Of a DNA stretch of 64,000 bases, positions 7,307 through 16,176 are shown one piece after another. Within the stretch, counting starts at the first letter, position 1; every line of letters begins with the position of its first letter. The notes under the pieces are model-generated. The model was not told the DNA's origin and searched no databases. It saw nothing but the letters and a program-made list of their open reading frames with translations. The stretch is from Ruminococcus sp. (GTDB taxonomy: Bacteria; Bacillota; Clostridia; Oscillospirales; Ruminococcaceae): positions 287,741-351,740 of the forward strand of contig SVNT01000002.1 of assembly GCA_015066785.1 (NCBI GenBank), in the 5' to 3' direction. A program made the position numbers and the translations under genes.

Positions 7307-8353
7307 ATGAATATCTGTGCAATAGTACCGTCGCTGAATCCCGACGAAAAACTGCTCGATGTGGTAAAGGGGCTCAGGGACAAGAACTACCGCCATATCA
7401 TTCTTGTGAATGACGGAAGTGAAAAATCCGACTATTTCGATATGCTTGCGGGGGAGGACTGCACAGTTCTCACCCACGAGGTAAACAAGGGAAAGGGCCG
7501 TGCGCTCAAAACCGCATTTGAATACTATCTCGAGCATTATTCCGATGAATGTGCGGGAGTGGTACTCTGCGACGGCGACAACCAGCACACTCCCGACGAT
7601 ATATATCGCTGTGCGGAGGCGTTGACCGAGGACAACACAAAGCTGATACTCGGGGTGCGTGATTTCAACGAGAAGAACGTTCCGCCCAGAAGTCGTTTCG
7701 GTAACAAGATGACATCGTTTATGTTCCGTATACTTGCGGGGCTGACGATTACTGATACGCAGACGGGACTCCGTGCAATCGGCAATGACGGCGTGCGTGA
7801 ATTTTTAAAGGTAAAGGGCGAGCGTTTTGAATACGAAACAAATATGCTCCTTGAAACCAAAAGGCTCGGAATGGACATACGGGAAGTGACGATACAGACA
7901 ATCTACATCGAGGAGAACAAAACCAGCCACTTCCGCCCTATCCGTGATTCGTGGAGTATATACAAGATACTCTTCAAATTTGCGTGGGCGTCGATAGCAT
8001 CGTGCCTTATCGACCTCGGAATTTTCCAGCTGATGATAATGCTGCTTTCGTTTATGGGGGAAAAGCAGATGATTTTTGCGGCAACCGCAACAGCAAGAGT
8101 GGTATCGTCGGTGTTCAACTACATAATGAACTACAAGAAGGTTTTCAGAAGCAGGGAAGGCATTGCGAAAACCGCCGTGAAATATTACATACTTGCAATT
8201 GTGCAGGCGTTTGCGTCATATTACGCCGTGTATCTTCTTTCGTCAATGGCGGGATGGAATCCGCTTGTTGCAAAGCTGGTTGTCGACGGAACATTGTTCC
8301 TTGTCGGCTTTCAGGTACAGCGTGATATTGTTTTCAACACAAAGAAAAAATAA
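7307..8353 (+). CDS. Family 2 glycosyltransferase fused to GtrA-like membrane domain
   Basis: Residues 1 to about 215 form a GT-A glycosyltransferase related to dolichol-phosphate mannose synthases. It has the nucleotide-binding start CAIVPSLNPDEKLL, LVNDGSEK near 38, and the metal-binding CDGDNQH near 87-93. Residues from about 225 onward hold four hydrophobic helices of the GtrA type, including the SSVFNYIMNYKKVFRS signature. Such fusions are thought to load a sugar onto a lipid carrier and flip it. The acceptor is unknown. The gene heads a run with a phosphodiester glycosidase and a membrane protein, which suggests cell-surface glycan or teichoic acid-like chemistry. Confidence 0.88.
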   Translation: MNICAIVPSLNPDEKLLDVVKGLRDKNYRHIILVNDGSEKSDYFDMLAGEDCTVLTHEVNKGKGRALKTAFEYYLEHYSDECAGVVLCDGDNQHTPDDIYRCAEALTEDNTKLILGVRDFNEKNVPPRSRFGNKMTSFMFRILAGLTITDTQTGLRAIGNDGVREFLKVKGERFEYETNMLLETKRLGMDIREVTIQTIYIEENKTSHFRPIRDSWSIYKILFKFAWASIASCLIDLGIFQLMIMLLSFMGEKQMIFAATATARVVSSVFNYIMNYKKVFRSREGIAKTAVKYYILAIVQAFASYYAVYLLSSMAGWNPLVAKLVVDGTLFLVGFQVQRDIVFNTKKK

Positions 8354-8373
8354 ATAAGGGTAAAAGAGAAAAA

Positions 8374-9429
8374 ATGGCTACAAGAATAGATTATGATATG
8401 GTGATGACAGGCAAGCAATCCGTGCGCCGCAGGGCAGGGGTTATTGTCGGCAGATTTTTTGCGATATTCGGGCTTACGCTGTTGTTCATAATAATATTCC
8501 TTTTCGGGCTGATAACAATTACATTCAACGGCCCGTCGGTGTCGGCGAGAAACCTTCTCGTTTCGACGCTTATGGAAACCTCGGCGGCAAAGTTCATCCC
8601 GAGAATGTATTTCTCGGAAGAGGAAATACAGACGATAATGGCAGGGAATACTGCCGTTGCGGTGAATGAAATTTCCGACTCGTCGATGGTGTCGGTTGCA
8701 GTAAAGGATAATCCCGACAGCAACATCGAACCGATAGAAATTATTGAAATAAAAGGCTCGACCTACAACGGCAAGCTGATGATAGTCCACGACCCGTCGA
8801 GAGTTGTTGTTTCAACTTCGGGCGGATACGGAGAGAACGCAAAGGGGCAGACCCTTGCAAATCTCGTGGCAAAGGAAAACGCCGTGGCGGGAGTCAATGC
8901 AGGCGGCTTTGCCGACGAAAACGGAATGGGTAGCGGCGGGCAGCCCCTCGGGCTTGTAATAAAGGACGGAGTTATACTTGCAGGCGCAGAGGTCAGATCC
9001 TGCGTTATAGGCTTTGACCGCAACGATACTCTCATCGTCGGCACAATGACGGGATATGAGGCTCTTGAAAGAGGAATGCGTGACGCTGTATCCTTCGGGC
9101 CTGTATTCATAGTAAACGGAAAACGCTCGGACATATACGGTACGGGAGGAGGGCTTAACCCCCGTACCTGCATAGGACAGACAGCGGACGGCTCAGTTCT
9201 TCTTCTGACTATTGACGGGCGGCAGGCGACAAGCCTCGGTGCTACTTACGGCGACTGCATAGACATACTTCAGAGCTACGGCGCAATAAACGCCGCAAAT
9301 CTTGATGGCGGCTCGTCGACCTCGCTCTACTATAACGGAGAATATATAAATGTTTCAGCGTCGGTTTACGGCCCCCGTGACCTGCCGACAGCATTTGTCG
9401 TACTCCCTGAGGAAGGGGGAGCGGAATAA
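8374..9429 (+). CDS. Phosphodiester glycosidase (NAGPA-like) family membrane protein
   Basis: A single-pass protein of 351 residues. The N-terminal helix (about 30-52) is followed by an extracytoplasmic NAGPA/DUF2233 domain. Recognisable pieces are AGVNAGGFADENGMGSGG near residue 172, NPRTCIGQTADG near 262, LLLTIDGRQ near 275, and the catalytic-region NAANLDGGSSTSLYYNG near 307. Members cleave sugar-1-phosphodiester bonds in the human uncovering enzyme and act on exopolysaccharides or wall glycopolymers in bacteria. The start is ATG with a modest AAGAG site. Two bases separate it from the next gene, indicating coupling. Confidence 0.88.
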   Translation: MATRIDYDMVMTGKQSVRRRAGVIVGRFFAIFGLTLLFIIIFLFGLITITFNGPSVSARNLLVSTLMETSAAKFIPRMYFSEEEIQTIMAGNTAVAVNEISDSSMVSVAVKDNPDSNIEPIEIIEIKGSTYNGKLMIVHDPSRVVVSTSGGYGENAKGQTLANLVAKENAVAGVNAGGFADENGMGSGGQPLGLVIKDGVILAGAEVRSCVIGFDRNDTLIVGTMTGYEALERGMRDAVSFGPVFIVNGKRSDIYGTGGGLNPRTCIGQTADGSVLLLTIDGRQATSLGATYGDCIDILQSYGAINAANLDGGSSTSLYYNGEYINVSASVYGPRDLPTAFVVLPEEGGAE

Positions 9430-9431
9430 TC

Positions 9432-10490
9432 ATGGCACGCCCTATGAAGAAAAGGAGCATTTTTGTTCCCGTAACGATAATAATTTTCACGCTGATATTC
9501 ATTGCCATACTTCTTGTGTGGGAGTATTTTTATCGCTGGCTTGCAGCCTATGAGGACAGCCAGCCCTCGTATTACGCCGAGCAGGTTGTTCAGCTTTACC
9601 GTGACGGAAAGTTTGAAGAAATTCTGGCTATGCAGGGCGAAACCGTAAACCGCTACAACACTATCGACGAATTTTCGGAGTATATTGAAAGAGTATACGG
9701 TGATCTTTCGCAGGCGTCGGCGTACAAATCGGGCGTTGATGGAGAGAATGTGATATACACCGTCTACACGGGCAACACAAAGCTGTGCGACATCACGCTT
9801 TCCCCCGACGGAAATGTGAACGAATACGGCTTTTCGGGCTGGAATGTCACAATGGAAAAATTCGATTTCCCGAAAAAATACACGGCGGAGGTCTGCGTTC
9901 CGAAGGGAGCGACAGTTTACCTCAACGGTCGTGCTTTAGAGGAGTGGAACCGCATTGACGGCGGGTATGCCGTGACCGCATACAACGACCTCGACGATAA
10001 GACGCTCTGCCCGCAGTTTGAAACATACCGTGTCGCAAATCTTCTGAACGAGCCTGAAATCTCGGTGAAGTACAATGACGCAGATATGACGCTGACAAAG
10101 GAAAACGGCAAGCTGTTCGCTCTCCCCGAAATCACGGAGGAGATGGAAAAGCAGGCAAAGGATTTTTCAAGCGAGGTTGCGGTTGAATATGCCCTCTACG
10201 GTATAATCGAGCGTTCCCTCAAGGATATCGAGCCTTACCTCGTCGTCGAGTCGGAATATTACAGACGACTGAAATATTTCCAGAACGACTGGTATGTAAA
10301 CAACGGCTTTTCGCACAGCGACATTGTGCACGAAAACCTCAGATATTACGACGATGAGCATTATTCGGTGAGGGTTTCGTTCACATACTATGTAAATATA
10401 GGCTATCGTACCAACGAGTATGATGTCTGCTACGATATGTATTTTGTAAAGATAAACAACGAGTGGAAGCTCGCAACAATGCAACTCTAG
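9432..10490 (+). CDS. Uncharacterised single-pass membrane protein
   Basis: I do not recognise a named family. The protein has 352 residues and a basic N-terminus (ARPMKKR). One helix spans about residues 11-30, and the rest is an acidic, aromatic-rich extracytoplasmic domain. Repeated beta-like segments occur around VCVPKGATVYLNG (about 157-169). The C-terminal region (YDVCYDMYFVKINNEWKL) resembles NTF2-like or DUF4878-type folds, but this is a guess. It starts two bases after the phosphodiester glycosidase gene and is followed 10 bases later by glgB, so the four genes look like one operon. Confidence 0.6.
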   Translation: MARPMKKRSIFVPVTIIIFTLIFIAILLVWEYFYRWLAAYEDSQPSYYAEQVVQLYRDGKFEEILAMQGETVNRYNTIDEFSEYIERVYGDLSQASAYKSGVDGENVIYTVYTGNTKLCDITLSPDGNVNEYGFSGWNVTMEKFDFPKKYTAEVCVPKGATVYLNGRALEEWNRIDGGYAVTAYNDLDDKTLCPQFETYRVANLLNEPEISVKYNDADMTLTKENGKLFALPEITEEMEKQAKDFSSEVAVEYALYGIIERSLKDIEPYLVVESEYYRRLKYFQNDWYVNNGFSHSDIVHENLRYYDDEHYSVRVSFTYYVNIGYRTNEYDVCYDMYFVKINNEWKLATMQL

Positions 10491-10500
10491 GGAGGATTAT

Positions 10501-12279
10501 ATGTACAGGAGCATCTGTGAAGCACTTGAAGGCAGTTCGCTTTCGGCGTACGAGGTTTTCGGTGCACACCCCGATGATAACGGCGTGCGTTTTACCGTGT
10601 ATGCCCCGAATGCCGTATCGGTTGCCGTAATCGGTGATTTCAACGGCTGGACTGACAGCCTTATGGTGCGTACCGATAACGGCGTCTGGACTTCTTATGT
10701 AAACGGGGCAAAGCAGGGCGACCTGTACAAATACCGCATAAAAACGGCAGACGGCGAAGTCTTCGACCGTGCCGACCCCTTTGCATTCTTCAGCGAAAAA
10801 AGACCCGATACAGCCTCGGTGGTTTACGACATCGGCGGATATGAATGGACAGACTCCGACTGGGTAAAAAAGCGTAGCAAGAATTTCTCCGCACCGCTTA
10901 ACATATACGAAGTACACGCAGGCTCGTGGAAGAAAAAATCGGGTGAATTTATGACCTATACCGAGCTTGCCGACGAGCTTATTCCGTACACGAAGGAAAT
11001 CGGCGCTACGCACATCGAACTCCTGCCGATTACGGAGCATCCGTTTGACGGCTCGTGGGGTTATCAGTCGTCGGGATATTTCTCGGCAACCTCACGCTAC
11101 GGAAATCCGCACGGGCTTATGCAGTTCATCGACCGCTGTCACGCCGAGGAGATAGGCGTTATCCTCGATTTTGTCCCCGTGCATTTCGTTGGGGATTACT
11201 TCGCCCTTGCAAAATTCGACGGCGGATATATATACGAAAGCGATTATGACGATATGCGCAACAGCCGGTGGGGAACGGTACTGTTCGACTTCACAAAGCC
11301 GTATGTTGTGAGCTTTCTGCGCTCTGCGCTCGAATTCTGGATAACGGAGTATCACATAGACGGTATCAGATTTGACGCCGTTTCAAATATGATTTACCGC
11401 AACGGCGAAAGCAACTGCGGTATAAACGAAAGCGGAATATGGTTCCTGAAATACACAAACTACACCCTTTCAAAGCGTCACCCCGATGTTATGCTGATAG
11501 CGGAGGATTCCTCCGTTTTCGGAAAAGTCACAACCCCCGTCGAATACGGCGGACTCGGTTTCGACTACAAGTGGGAGCTTGGTTGGATGAACAACACCCT
11601 GAACTTCCTCTCACTTCCGCCTGAACGCAGACGGGGAAAGAGCAGTGCCATAGACCACTCGATGAGCTATTTCTACAACGAAAATTATCTTCTTCCGCTG
11701 TCGCACGACGAGGTCGTTCACGGGAAGAAATCCCTCCTCGAAAAGATGTACGGCAGTAATGAGGAAAAACTCGCACAGCTCCGACTTCTTTATCTGTATA
11801 TGTTCTCTCATCCGGGCAAAAAACTTCTGTTTATGGGAAGCGAGCTTGCCTCCCACAGAGAATGGAACGAGGCGGCGGAGCTTGAGTGGGAAAACCTTTC
11901 CTCTCCCGACGGGGAAGAAATCTCCCGTTTCGTGCGTGAGCTTTACCGCATTTACCGCAGTGAGCGTGCATTGTACGAATGTGATTTCGACAACCGCAAA
12001 TTCAAGTGGCTGGATTTCAGCGGCAGGAATTGTGCGTTCTCCTACACACGATATGACAACGACGGAAAACGCCTGTTCTTCGTGCTGAATTTCTCAAACG
12101 AAAAGATAAAGTACAACCTCAATACCGACAGGGCAAAGGGGTTTGAAGTCCTGCTCGACACCGACAGCAAGGCTTTCGGCGGCGGGGGAGAGTTTGCTCT
12201 CGGCAACAAGATAAATATGGGCAGACTTGAAATCAGCCTGCCTGCATATTCGGGCGTGATGCTCAGAGAAAAAGAATAG
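10501..12279 (+). CDS. glgB: 1,4-alpha-glucan branching enzyme
   Basis: Forms alpha-1,6 branches in glycogen. It has an N-terminal CBM48 domain (YEVFGAHPDDNGVRFTVYAP at about 18-37; VIGDFNGWTD at about 43-52) and then a GH13 barrel. Catalytic residues are visible as DGIRFDAVSNM (nucleophile Asp), LIAEDSSVF (acid/base Glu) and LPLSHDEVVHGK (third Asp). The C-terminal beta domain ends near residue 592. It lacks the extra N1 domain found in some longer GlgB proteins. The site GGGAGGATTAT decides the ATG at 10501. It is odd that glgB stands alone, without glgA, glgC, glgD or glgP, behind a surface-glycan gene set. Confidence 0.94.
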   Translation: MYRSICEALEGSSLSAYEVFGAHPDDNGVRFTVYAPNAVSVAVIGDFNGWTDSLMVRTDNGVWTSYVNGAKQGDLYKYRIKTADGEVFDRADPFAFFSEKRPDTASVVYDIGGYEWTDSDWVKKRSKNFSAPLNIYEVHAGSWKKKSGEFMTYTELADELIPYTKEIGATHIELLPITEHPFDGSWGYQSSGYFSATSRYGNPHGLMQFIDRCHAEEIGVILDFVPVHFVGDYFALAKFDGGYIYESDYDDMRNSRWGTVLFDFTKPYVVSFLRSALEFWITEYHIDGIRFDAVSNMIYRNGESNCGINESGIWFLKYTNYTLSKRHPDVMLIAEDSSVFGKVTTPVEYGGLGFDYKWELGWMNNTLNFLSLPPERRRGKSSAIDHSMSYFYNENYLLPLSHDEVVHGKKSLLEKMYGSNEEKLAQLRLLYLYMFSHPGKKLLFMGSELASHREWNEAAELEWENLSSPDGEEISRFVRELYRIYRSERALYECDFDNRKFKWLDFSGRNCAFSYTRYDNDGKRLFFVLNFSNEKIKYNLNTDRAKGFEVLLDTDSKAFGGGGEFALGNKINMGRLEISLPAYSGVMLREKE

Positions 12280-12285
12280 CCATAC

Positions 12286-12557
12286 AATAAAAACCGTTCA
12301 TTTTTAATGGCAGTATTCATACAGAAACTATATGTATTTATTGAGGGGAATCTTTCTGAAGAAAGGTTCCCCTCAAACTCCCCTTCAAAGACTTTAAAGC
12401 TAAAAGCAAGTCCATAGGGATTAATCCCTATGGACTTGCTTTTAAATCTGAAGTTTTCGGAAAGGAGTCTGAGGAAAAACCTTTTTCAAAAGGGTTTTCC
12501 TCAGTAGTACATAAAATTCTATACGGATATCACCATTAAAAATGAACGGTTTTTATT
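12286..12557. repeat. Dispersed structured repeat element, copy 1
   Basis: A 272-base element lying between the convergent genes glgB and the antiporter. A perfect 25-base terminal inverted repeat (12286-12310 and 12533-12557) encloses a weaker second arm. Hairpin 1 is at 12343-12374 (GAGGGGAA.../...TTCCCCTC). A middle arm (ACTCC...GGAGT) encloses a perfect 42-base palindrome at 12402-12443, extendable to 44. Hairpin 3 is at 12470-12503. The core from about 12320 to 12530 is repeated at 61440-61650. There is no open frame for a transposase. It is probably mobile or mobilised (MITE-like), or a structured RNA or terminator family. Confidence 0.88.
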
Positions 12558-12572
12558 CTGCGGATAGTTTTT

Positions 12573-13763
12573 TCAGGAGGCAGTGACGGGTTCTTCTTTG
12601 TCCTTTGAAAAAAGCAGTTTCAGTATAAGCGGTGTCGCTATCGAGGATACGATAATAAGAAGAATTATCGAGGTGAAGTATTCGGGGGCGAGAAGTCCTA
12701 CCGCAAGGCCCTTCTGCGCAACGATGAGGGCGACTTCCCCTCGTGTCATCATGCCTACGCCAATTTTGAGGGAGTCGTTCCAGCTGAATTTAAACAGCTT
12801 TGAAATAAGTCCGCAACCGATGATTTTGCAAAGAAGTCCGACAAGCACAAAGCCTATCGAGAACCACAGAATATCCATTGTGAAGTTGCTGATGTCGGTT
12901 TTGAGTCCGATACTTGCAAAGAACACAGGCCCGAAGAATATGTACGAGTTGATGTCCATCTTTTCTGCGATGTATTCAGAATCCTTGAGTGAGCAGAGGA
13001 TTATTCCCGCAACATAAGCACCCGTGATGTCTGCAATGCCGAAGTATTTTTCCGCCACGAAGGACATTCCGAGGCAGAATGCAAGCCCGAGGATTGTTAT
13101 TCTTCTTGTGTGGGGATAACGCTTGTCCAGCTTTTTGAATATCTTGTATATCACAAAGCCGAGAACAAATGACAGCCCGAAGAAAAGGAGAGTGTTTATT
13201 CCCACTTTTGCGGAATCTGCGGCAGGGTTCTTGAATCCGATTATTACCGTAAGCACGATAATTCCGATTACGTCGTCGATTATAGCCGCACTGACTATCG
13301 TTGTACCGACCTTGCCCTTCAGCTTTCCGAGTTCACGGAGAACCTGCACTGTAATGCTCACAGATGTTGCTGTCAGCACACAGCCGATGAACAGTGCCTT
13401 GTAGAAGTGGTCGGAGCCGATATTTCCCGTACCGTAGAACGCCATGTAGAGAAGAGTTCCGCCGACGAGAGGCACAAACACTCCCGCACAGGCGATGGCA
13501 AGGGCGATAGGCCCTGTCTTGAGAAGCTCCTTGAGGTCGGTTTCAAGTCCTGCGGAGAACATAAGGAGAATAACTCCCACTTCCGCCATGCCCGAAAGGA
13601 ATTCCGTCTGCTGTACAAGACCGAGTACGCACGGGCCGATGATAAGTCCTGCGATGATTTCGCCTGCTACCTGCGGAGCCTTGCATTTGCGTGCAAGTAT
13701 TCCGAAAATTTTTGAAAAAAGGATTATTATTGCGAGGTCTTTAAATATATGATATACTTCCAT
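12573..13763 (-). CDS. Cation:proton antiporter, CPA2/Kef-NapA type
   Basis: A polytopic membrane protein of 396 residues with about 12 helices. It carries the CPA2 N-terminal pattern (KAPQVAGEIIAGLIIGP at about 28-44) and an amphipathic GVILLMFSAGLETDL stretch. Tandem acidic residues, IIDDVIGIIVL at about 163-173, match the Asp-Asp ion site of NapA/Kef exchangers. ADITGAYVAGIIL and MMTRGEVALIVAQKG are also typical. There is no C-terminal TrkA-N/RCK domain. It would exchange Na+ or K+ for protons, and the ion cannot be chosen from sequence. It starts 25 bases after the ABC-F gene, so the two probably share a transcript. Confidence 0.88.
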   Translation of the reverse strand: MEVYHIFKDLAIIILFSKIFGILARKCKAPQVAGEIIAGLIIGPCVLGLVQQTEFLSGMAEVGVILLMFSAGLETDLKELLKTGPIALAIACAGVFVPLVGGTLLYMAFYGTGNIGSDHFYKALFIGCVLTATSVSITVQVLRELGKLKGKVGTTIVSAAIIDDVIGIIVLTVIIGFKNPAADSAKVGINTLLFFGLSFVLGFVIYKIFKKLDKRYPHTRRITILGLAFCLGMSFVAEKYFGIADITGAYVAGIILCSLKDSEYIAEKMDINSYIFFGPVFFASIGLKTDISNFTMDILWFSIGFVLVGLLCKIIGCGLISKLFKFSWNDSLKIGVGMMTRGEVALIVAQKGLAVGLLAPEYFTSIILLIIVSSIATPLILKLLFSKDKEEPVTAS

Positions 13764-13788
13764 TTCAACAACCTGATTTCTTTTAAGA

Positions 13789-15402
13789 TTACAGTATCAG
13801 TTTTCCGAGGCCTGAGGTTTTTCTCCACTCCACATAGTCCTCGTAATCGCCTTCTCTGTCAATTACACCGTCGGCGGTGATTTCGATTATTCTGTTTGCA
13901 ACCGTCTGTATGATTTCGTGGTCGTGCGACGCAAAGAGAATGTTGCTCTTGAACGCCGAAAGTCCGTTGTTGACAGCCGTGATTGATTCGAGGTCGAGGT
14001 GGTTTGTCGGTCTGTCGAGTACAAGCACATTCGAGCCGTAAAGCATCATACGGGCGAACATACAACGCACTTTTTCCCCTCCCGAAAGAACATCCACGGG
14101 CTTGTATACATCGTCGCCCGAGAAGAGCATTCTTCCGAGGAAGCCACGGAGGTATGTTTCGGTTTCGTCCTTCGTGTACTGACGCATCCAGTCAACGATG
14201 CTCATTGTACAGCCGTTGAAGAATTCCGAGTTGTCCTTGGGGAAGTAGGAAACTGAAGTCGTCACTCCCCACTTGTATTCGCCCTCGTCGGGTTCCATTT
14301 CGCCCATAAGGATTTTGAAAAGCGTGGTGATTGCAATTTCGCTTTCACCGATGAATGCTATCTTGTCGTCCTTGCCGACTGTAAAGCTGACATTGTTGAG
14401 GAGCTTTTCGCCGTCAATTGTCTTTGAAATTCCCGATACGGAAAGTACATCCTTGCCGACTTCACGCTCCATATCGAAGCCGATGTAGGGGTATTTTCTC
14501 TTCGACGCAGGAAGTTCGTCGACGGTGAGCTTTTCGATGAGCTTCTTTCTCGATGTCGCCTGCTTTGACTTTGATTTATTCGCCGAGAAACGCTGGATGA
14601 AGAGCTGGAGTTCCTTGATTTTCTCCTCGTTCTTTTTCTTCTGGTTGTTCATCATATTCTGTATAAGCTGTGATGATTCGTACCAGAATTCGTAGTTTCC
14701 GACATACATCTTTATCTTGCCGTAGTCAATGTCAACGATGTGCGTACACACGTTGTTGAGGAAGTGTCTGTCGTGCGATACTACAAGCACGGTGCCCTCG
14801 TATTCGCTGAGGAATTCCTCAAGCCACGCAATAGCGTCAATGTCGAGGTGGTTTGTAGGCTCGTCCATAAGGATAATGTCGGGCTTTCCGAAAAGGCACT
14901 GCGCAAGAAGTACCTTTACCTTTTCGTTACCTGCAAGACTGCTCATCTCGGAATAGAGTATGCTTTCGTCAAGACCAAGTCCCTGAATGAGCTTTGAAAC
15001 GTCCGACTCAGCCTCCCAGCCGTTGAGCTCCGCAAACTCTCCCTCAAGCTCTGAGGCACGGTTGCCGTCTTCATCGGTGAAATCTTCCTTTGCGTAGAGG
15101 GCGTCCTTTTCCTTCATTATGTCGTAAAGACGCTTGTTTCCCATGATAACCGTGTCGAGTACGGTGTATTCCTCGTATGCGAAGTGGTCCTGCTTGAGTA
15201 CGGACATTCTCTCTCCCTCCGAGATTGAAACAACGCCCGAAGTCGGCTCAAGTTCTCCGCAGAGGATTTTGAGGAAGGTGGATTTTCCTGCACCGTTTGC
15301 GCCGATTATTCCGTAGCAGTTTCCGCCCTGGAAGAGCAGGTCTACATTCTTGAAAAGCACGCTTCCGCCGAAGCTTATGCTTACCTCGGATACTGTAATC
15401 AT
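13789..15402 (-). CDS. ABC-F family ATPase with one degenerate ATP site
   Basis: Soluble tandem ATPase of 537 residues, close to the YkpA/YbiT branch of ABC-F proteins, which act on the ribosome. NBD1 has an intact Walker A (GANGAGKST, 34-42) and Walker B (IILMDEPTNHLD). NBD2 has an intact signature, LSGGEKVR (about 437). The other composite site is abnormal. The NBD2 Walker A reads GESEIAITT (about 350), with Ile for the usual Lys. The NBD2 Walker B reads LVLDRPTNHLD (about 457), with Arg for the catalytic Glu. The NBD1 signature reads LAGNEK. A charged inter-domain linker (about 240-305) is present. It is co-directional with the antiporter. A resistance role is not implied. Confidence 0.9.
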   Translation of the reverse strand: MITVSEVSISFGGSVLFKNVDLLFQGGNCYGIIGANGAGKSTFLKILCGELEPTSGVVSISEGERMSVLKQDHFAYEEYTVLDTVIMGNKRLYDIMKEKDALYAKEDFTDEDGNRASELEGEFAELNGWEAESDVSKLIQGLGLDESILYSEMSSLAGNEKVKVLLAQCLFGKPDIILMDEPTNHLDIDAIAWLEEFLSEYEGTVLVVSHDRHFLNNVCTHIVDIDYGKIKMYVGNYEFWYESSQLIQNMMNNQKKKNEEKIKELQLFIQRFSANKSKSKQATSRKKLIEKLTVDELPASKRKYPYIGFDMEREVGKDVLSVSGISKTIDGEKLLNNVSFTVGKDDKIAFIGESEIAITTLFKILMGEMEPDEGEYKWGVTTSVSYFPKDNSEFFNGCTMSIVDWMRQYTKDETETYLRGFLGRMLFSGDDVYKPVDVLSGGEKVRCMFARMMLYGSNVLVLDRPTNHLDLESITAVNNGLSAFKSNILFASHDHEIIQTVANRIIEITADGVIDREGDYEDYVEWRKTSGLGKLIL

Positions 15403-15447
15403 TATCGTAACTCCTTTCGTGAATATAATTTTTACGTCAACGGGTCT

Positions 15448-15476
15448 ATTCTATCACAAATATCCGTGCAGTTCAA
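15448..15476 (-). promoter_or_regulatory. Promoter of the ABC-F/antiporter unit
   Basis: On the minus strand TTGAAC (15471-15476) and TAGAAT (15448-15453) with a 17-base spacer, about 45 bases before the ABC-F start. Confidence 0.65.
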
Positions 15477-15556
15477 TTTATTTCCGAAAATTCGGCAAGT
15501 ATGCCATATACTTTATATTTAATGGGATTTATTTGTTGATTTTTGCAAAGTGACGC

Positions 15557-15592
15557 AAAAAAGCCTCCACAAAATCCGTGGAGGCATTTTTT
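15557..15592 (-). terminator. Terminator of spoVFAB
   Basis: GCCTCCAC (15563-15570) pairs with GTGGAGGC (15578-15585) around a 7-base loop. On the minus strand a T tract (15557-15562) follows. It lies directly after the spoVFB stop. Confidence 0.88.
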
Positions 15593-16176
15593 CACCGTAA
15601 CAAAACAGGCTGATACTGCCTGCCGTCAAGTGCGTATTCTATTGTCACGGGTAGTTTTGAAAAATCCGCAACGAGAGAGGTCGGCTTGCCCTCGTAATCG
15701 TCCTGACCGTAGGGGACAAAATAGTACCCACGGTAGTTTTCGAGCGTGCCGATGTTTTTCGCAGAGCCTGAAAGTGCGTCGTTCGTTGCAATCGCAACAA
15801 CAACGGGTCTGCCGTTGCGCAGGTGGGATTTCACCGCCATTGTCACGGGCGTGTCGATAATCCCGTTTGCGAGCTTTGCCGCCGTGTTTCCCGTGCAGGG
15901 TGCGACAACGAGAACATCAAACATCCGTTTCGGGCCTATCGGTTCCGCTTCGGTAATGCTGTTGATGATTTTGTGCCCGCAGATTTCTTCTATCTGCGCA
16001 TTTATCTCCTCCGCCTTCCCGAAGCGTGTGTCGGTGGAGTATGCGTTGTAAGACATTATCGGGGTGACATCCGCACCCAGCGATACAAGCTCTTTCAGCT
16101 GTCCGATACTGCGGGAAAAGGTGCAGAACGAACCGCAGAATGCGTATCCGATTTTCTTTCCCGTAATATCAGCCAT
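15592..16176 (-). CDS. spoVFB: Dipicolinate synthase subunit B
   Basis: Flavoprotein-like subunit of dipicolinate synthase, which makes the dipicolinic acid stored in the spore core. The 194 residues open with KKIGYAFCGSFCTFSRSI, typical of SpoVFB/DpaB, and include the flavoprotein-family LVVAPCTGNTAAKLANGI segment near residue 90. It overlaps the end of spoVFA by 8 bases and ends at a terminator, giving a two-gene operon. Its presence argues for a sporulating organism. Several Clostridium species lack spoVF and rely on another enzyme, so presence here is informative. Confidence 0.94.
   Translation of the reverse strand: MADITGKKIGYAFCGSFCTFSRSIGQLKELVSLGADVTPIMSYNAYSTDTRFGKAEEINAQIEEICGHKIINSITEAEPIGPKRMFDVLVVAPCTGNTAAKLANGIIDTPVTMAVKSHLRNGRPVVVAIATNDALSGSAKNIGTLENYRGYYFVPYGQDDYEGKPTSLVADFSKLPVTIEYALDGRQYQPVLLR

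Noticed and set aside
12286..12557. Insertion sequence with transposase
   Set aside because: The element has inverted ends but no open frame long enough for a transposase, so only a MITE-like or structured-repeat call is made.
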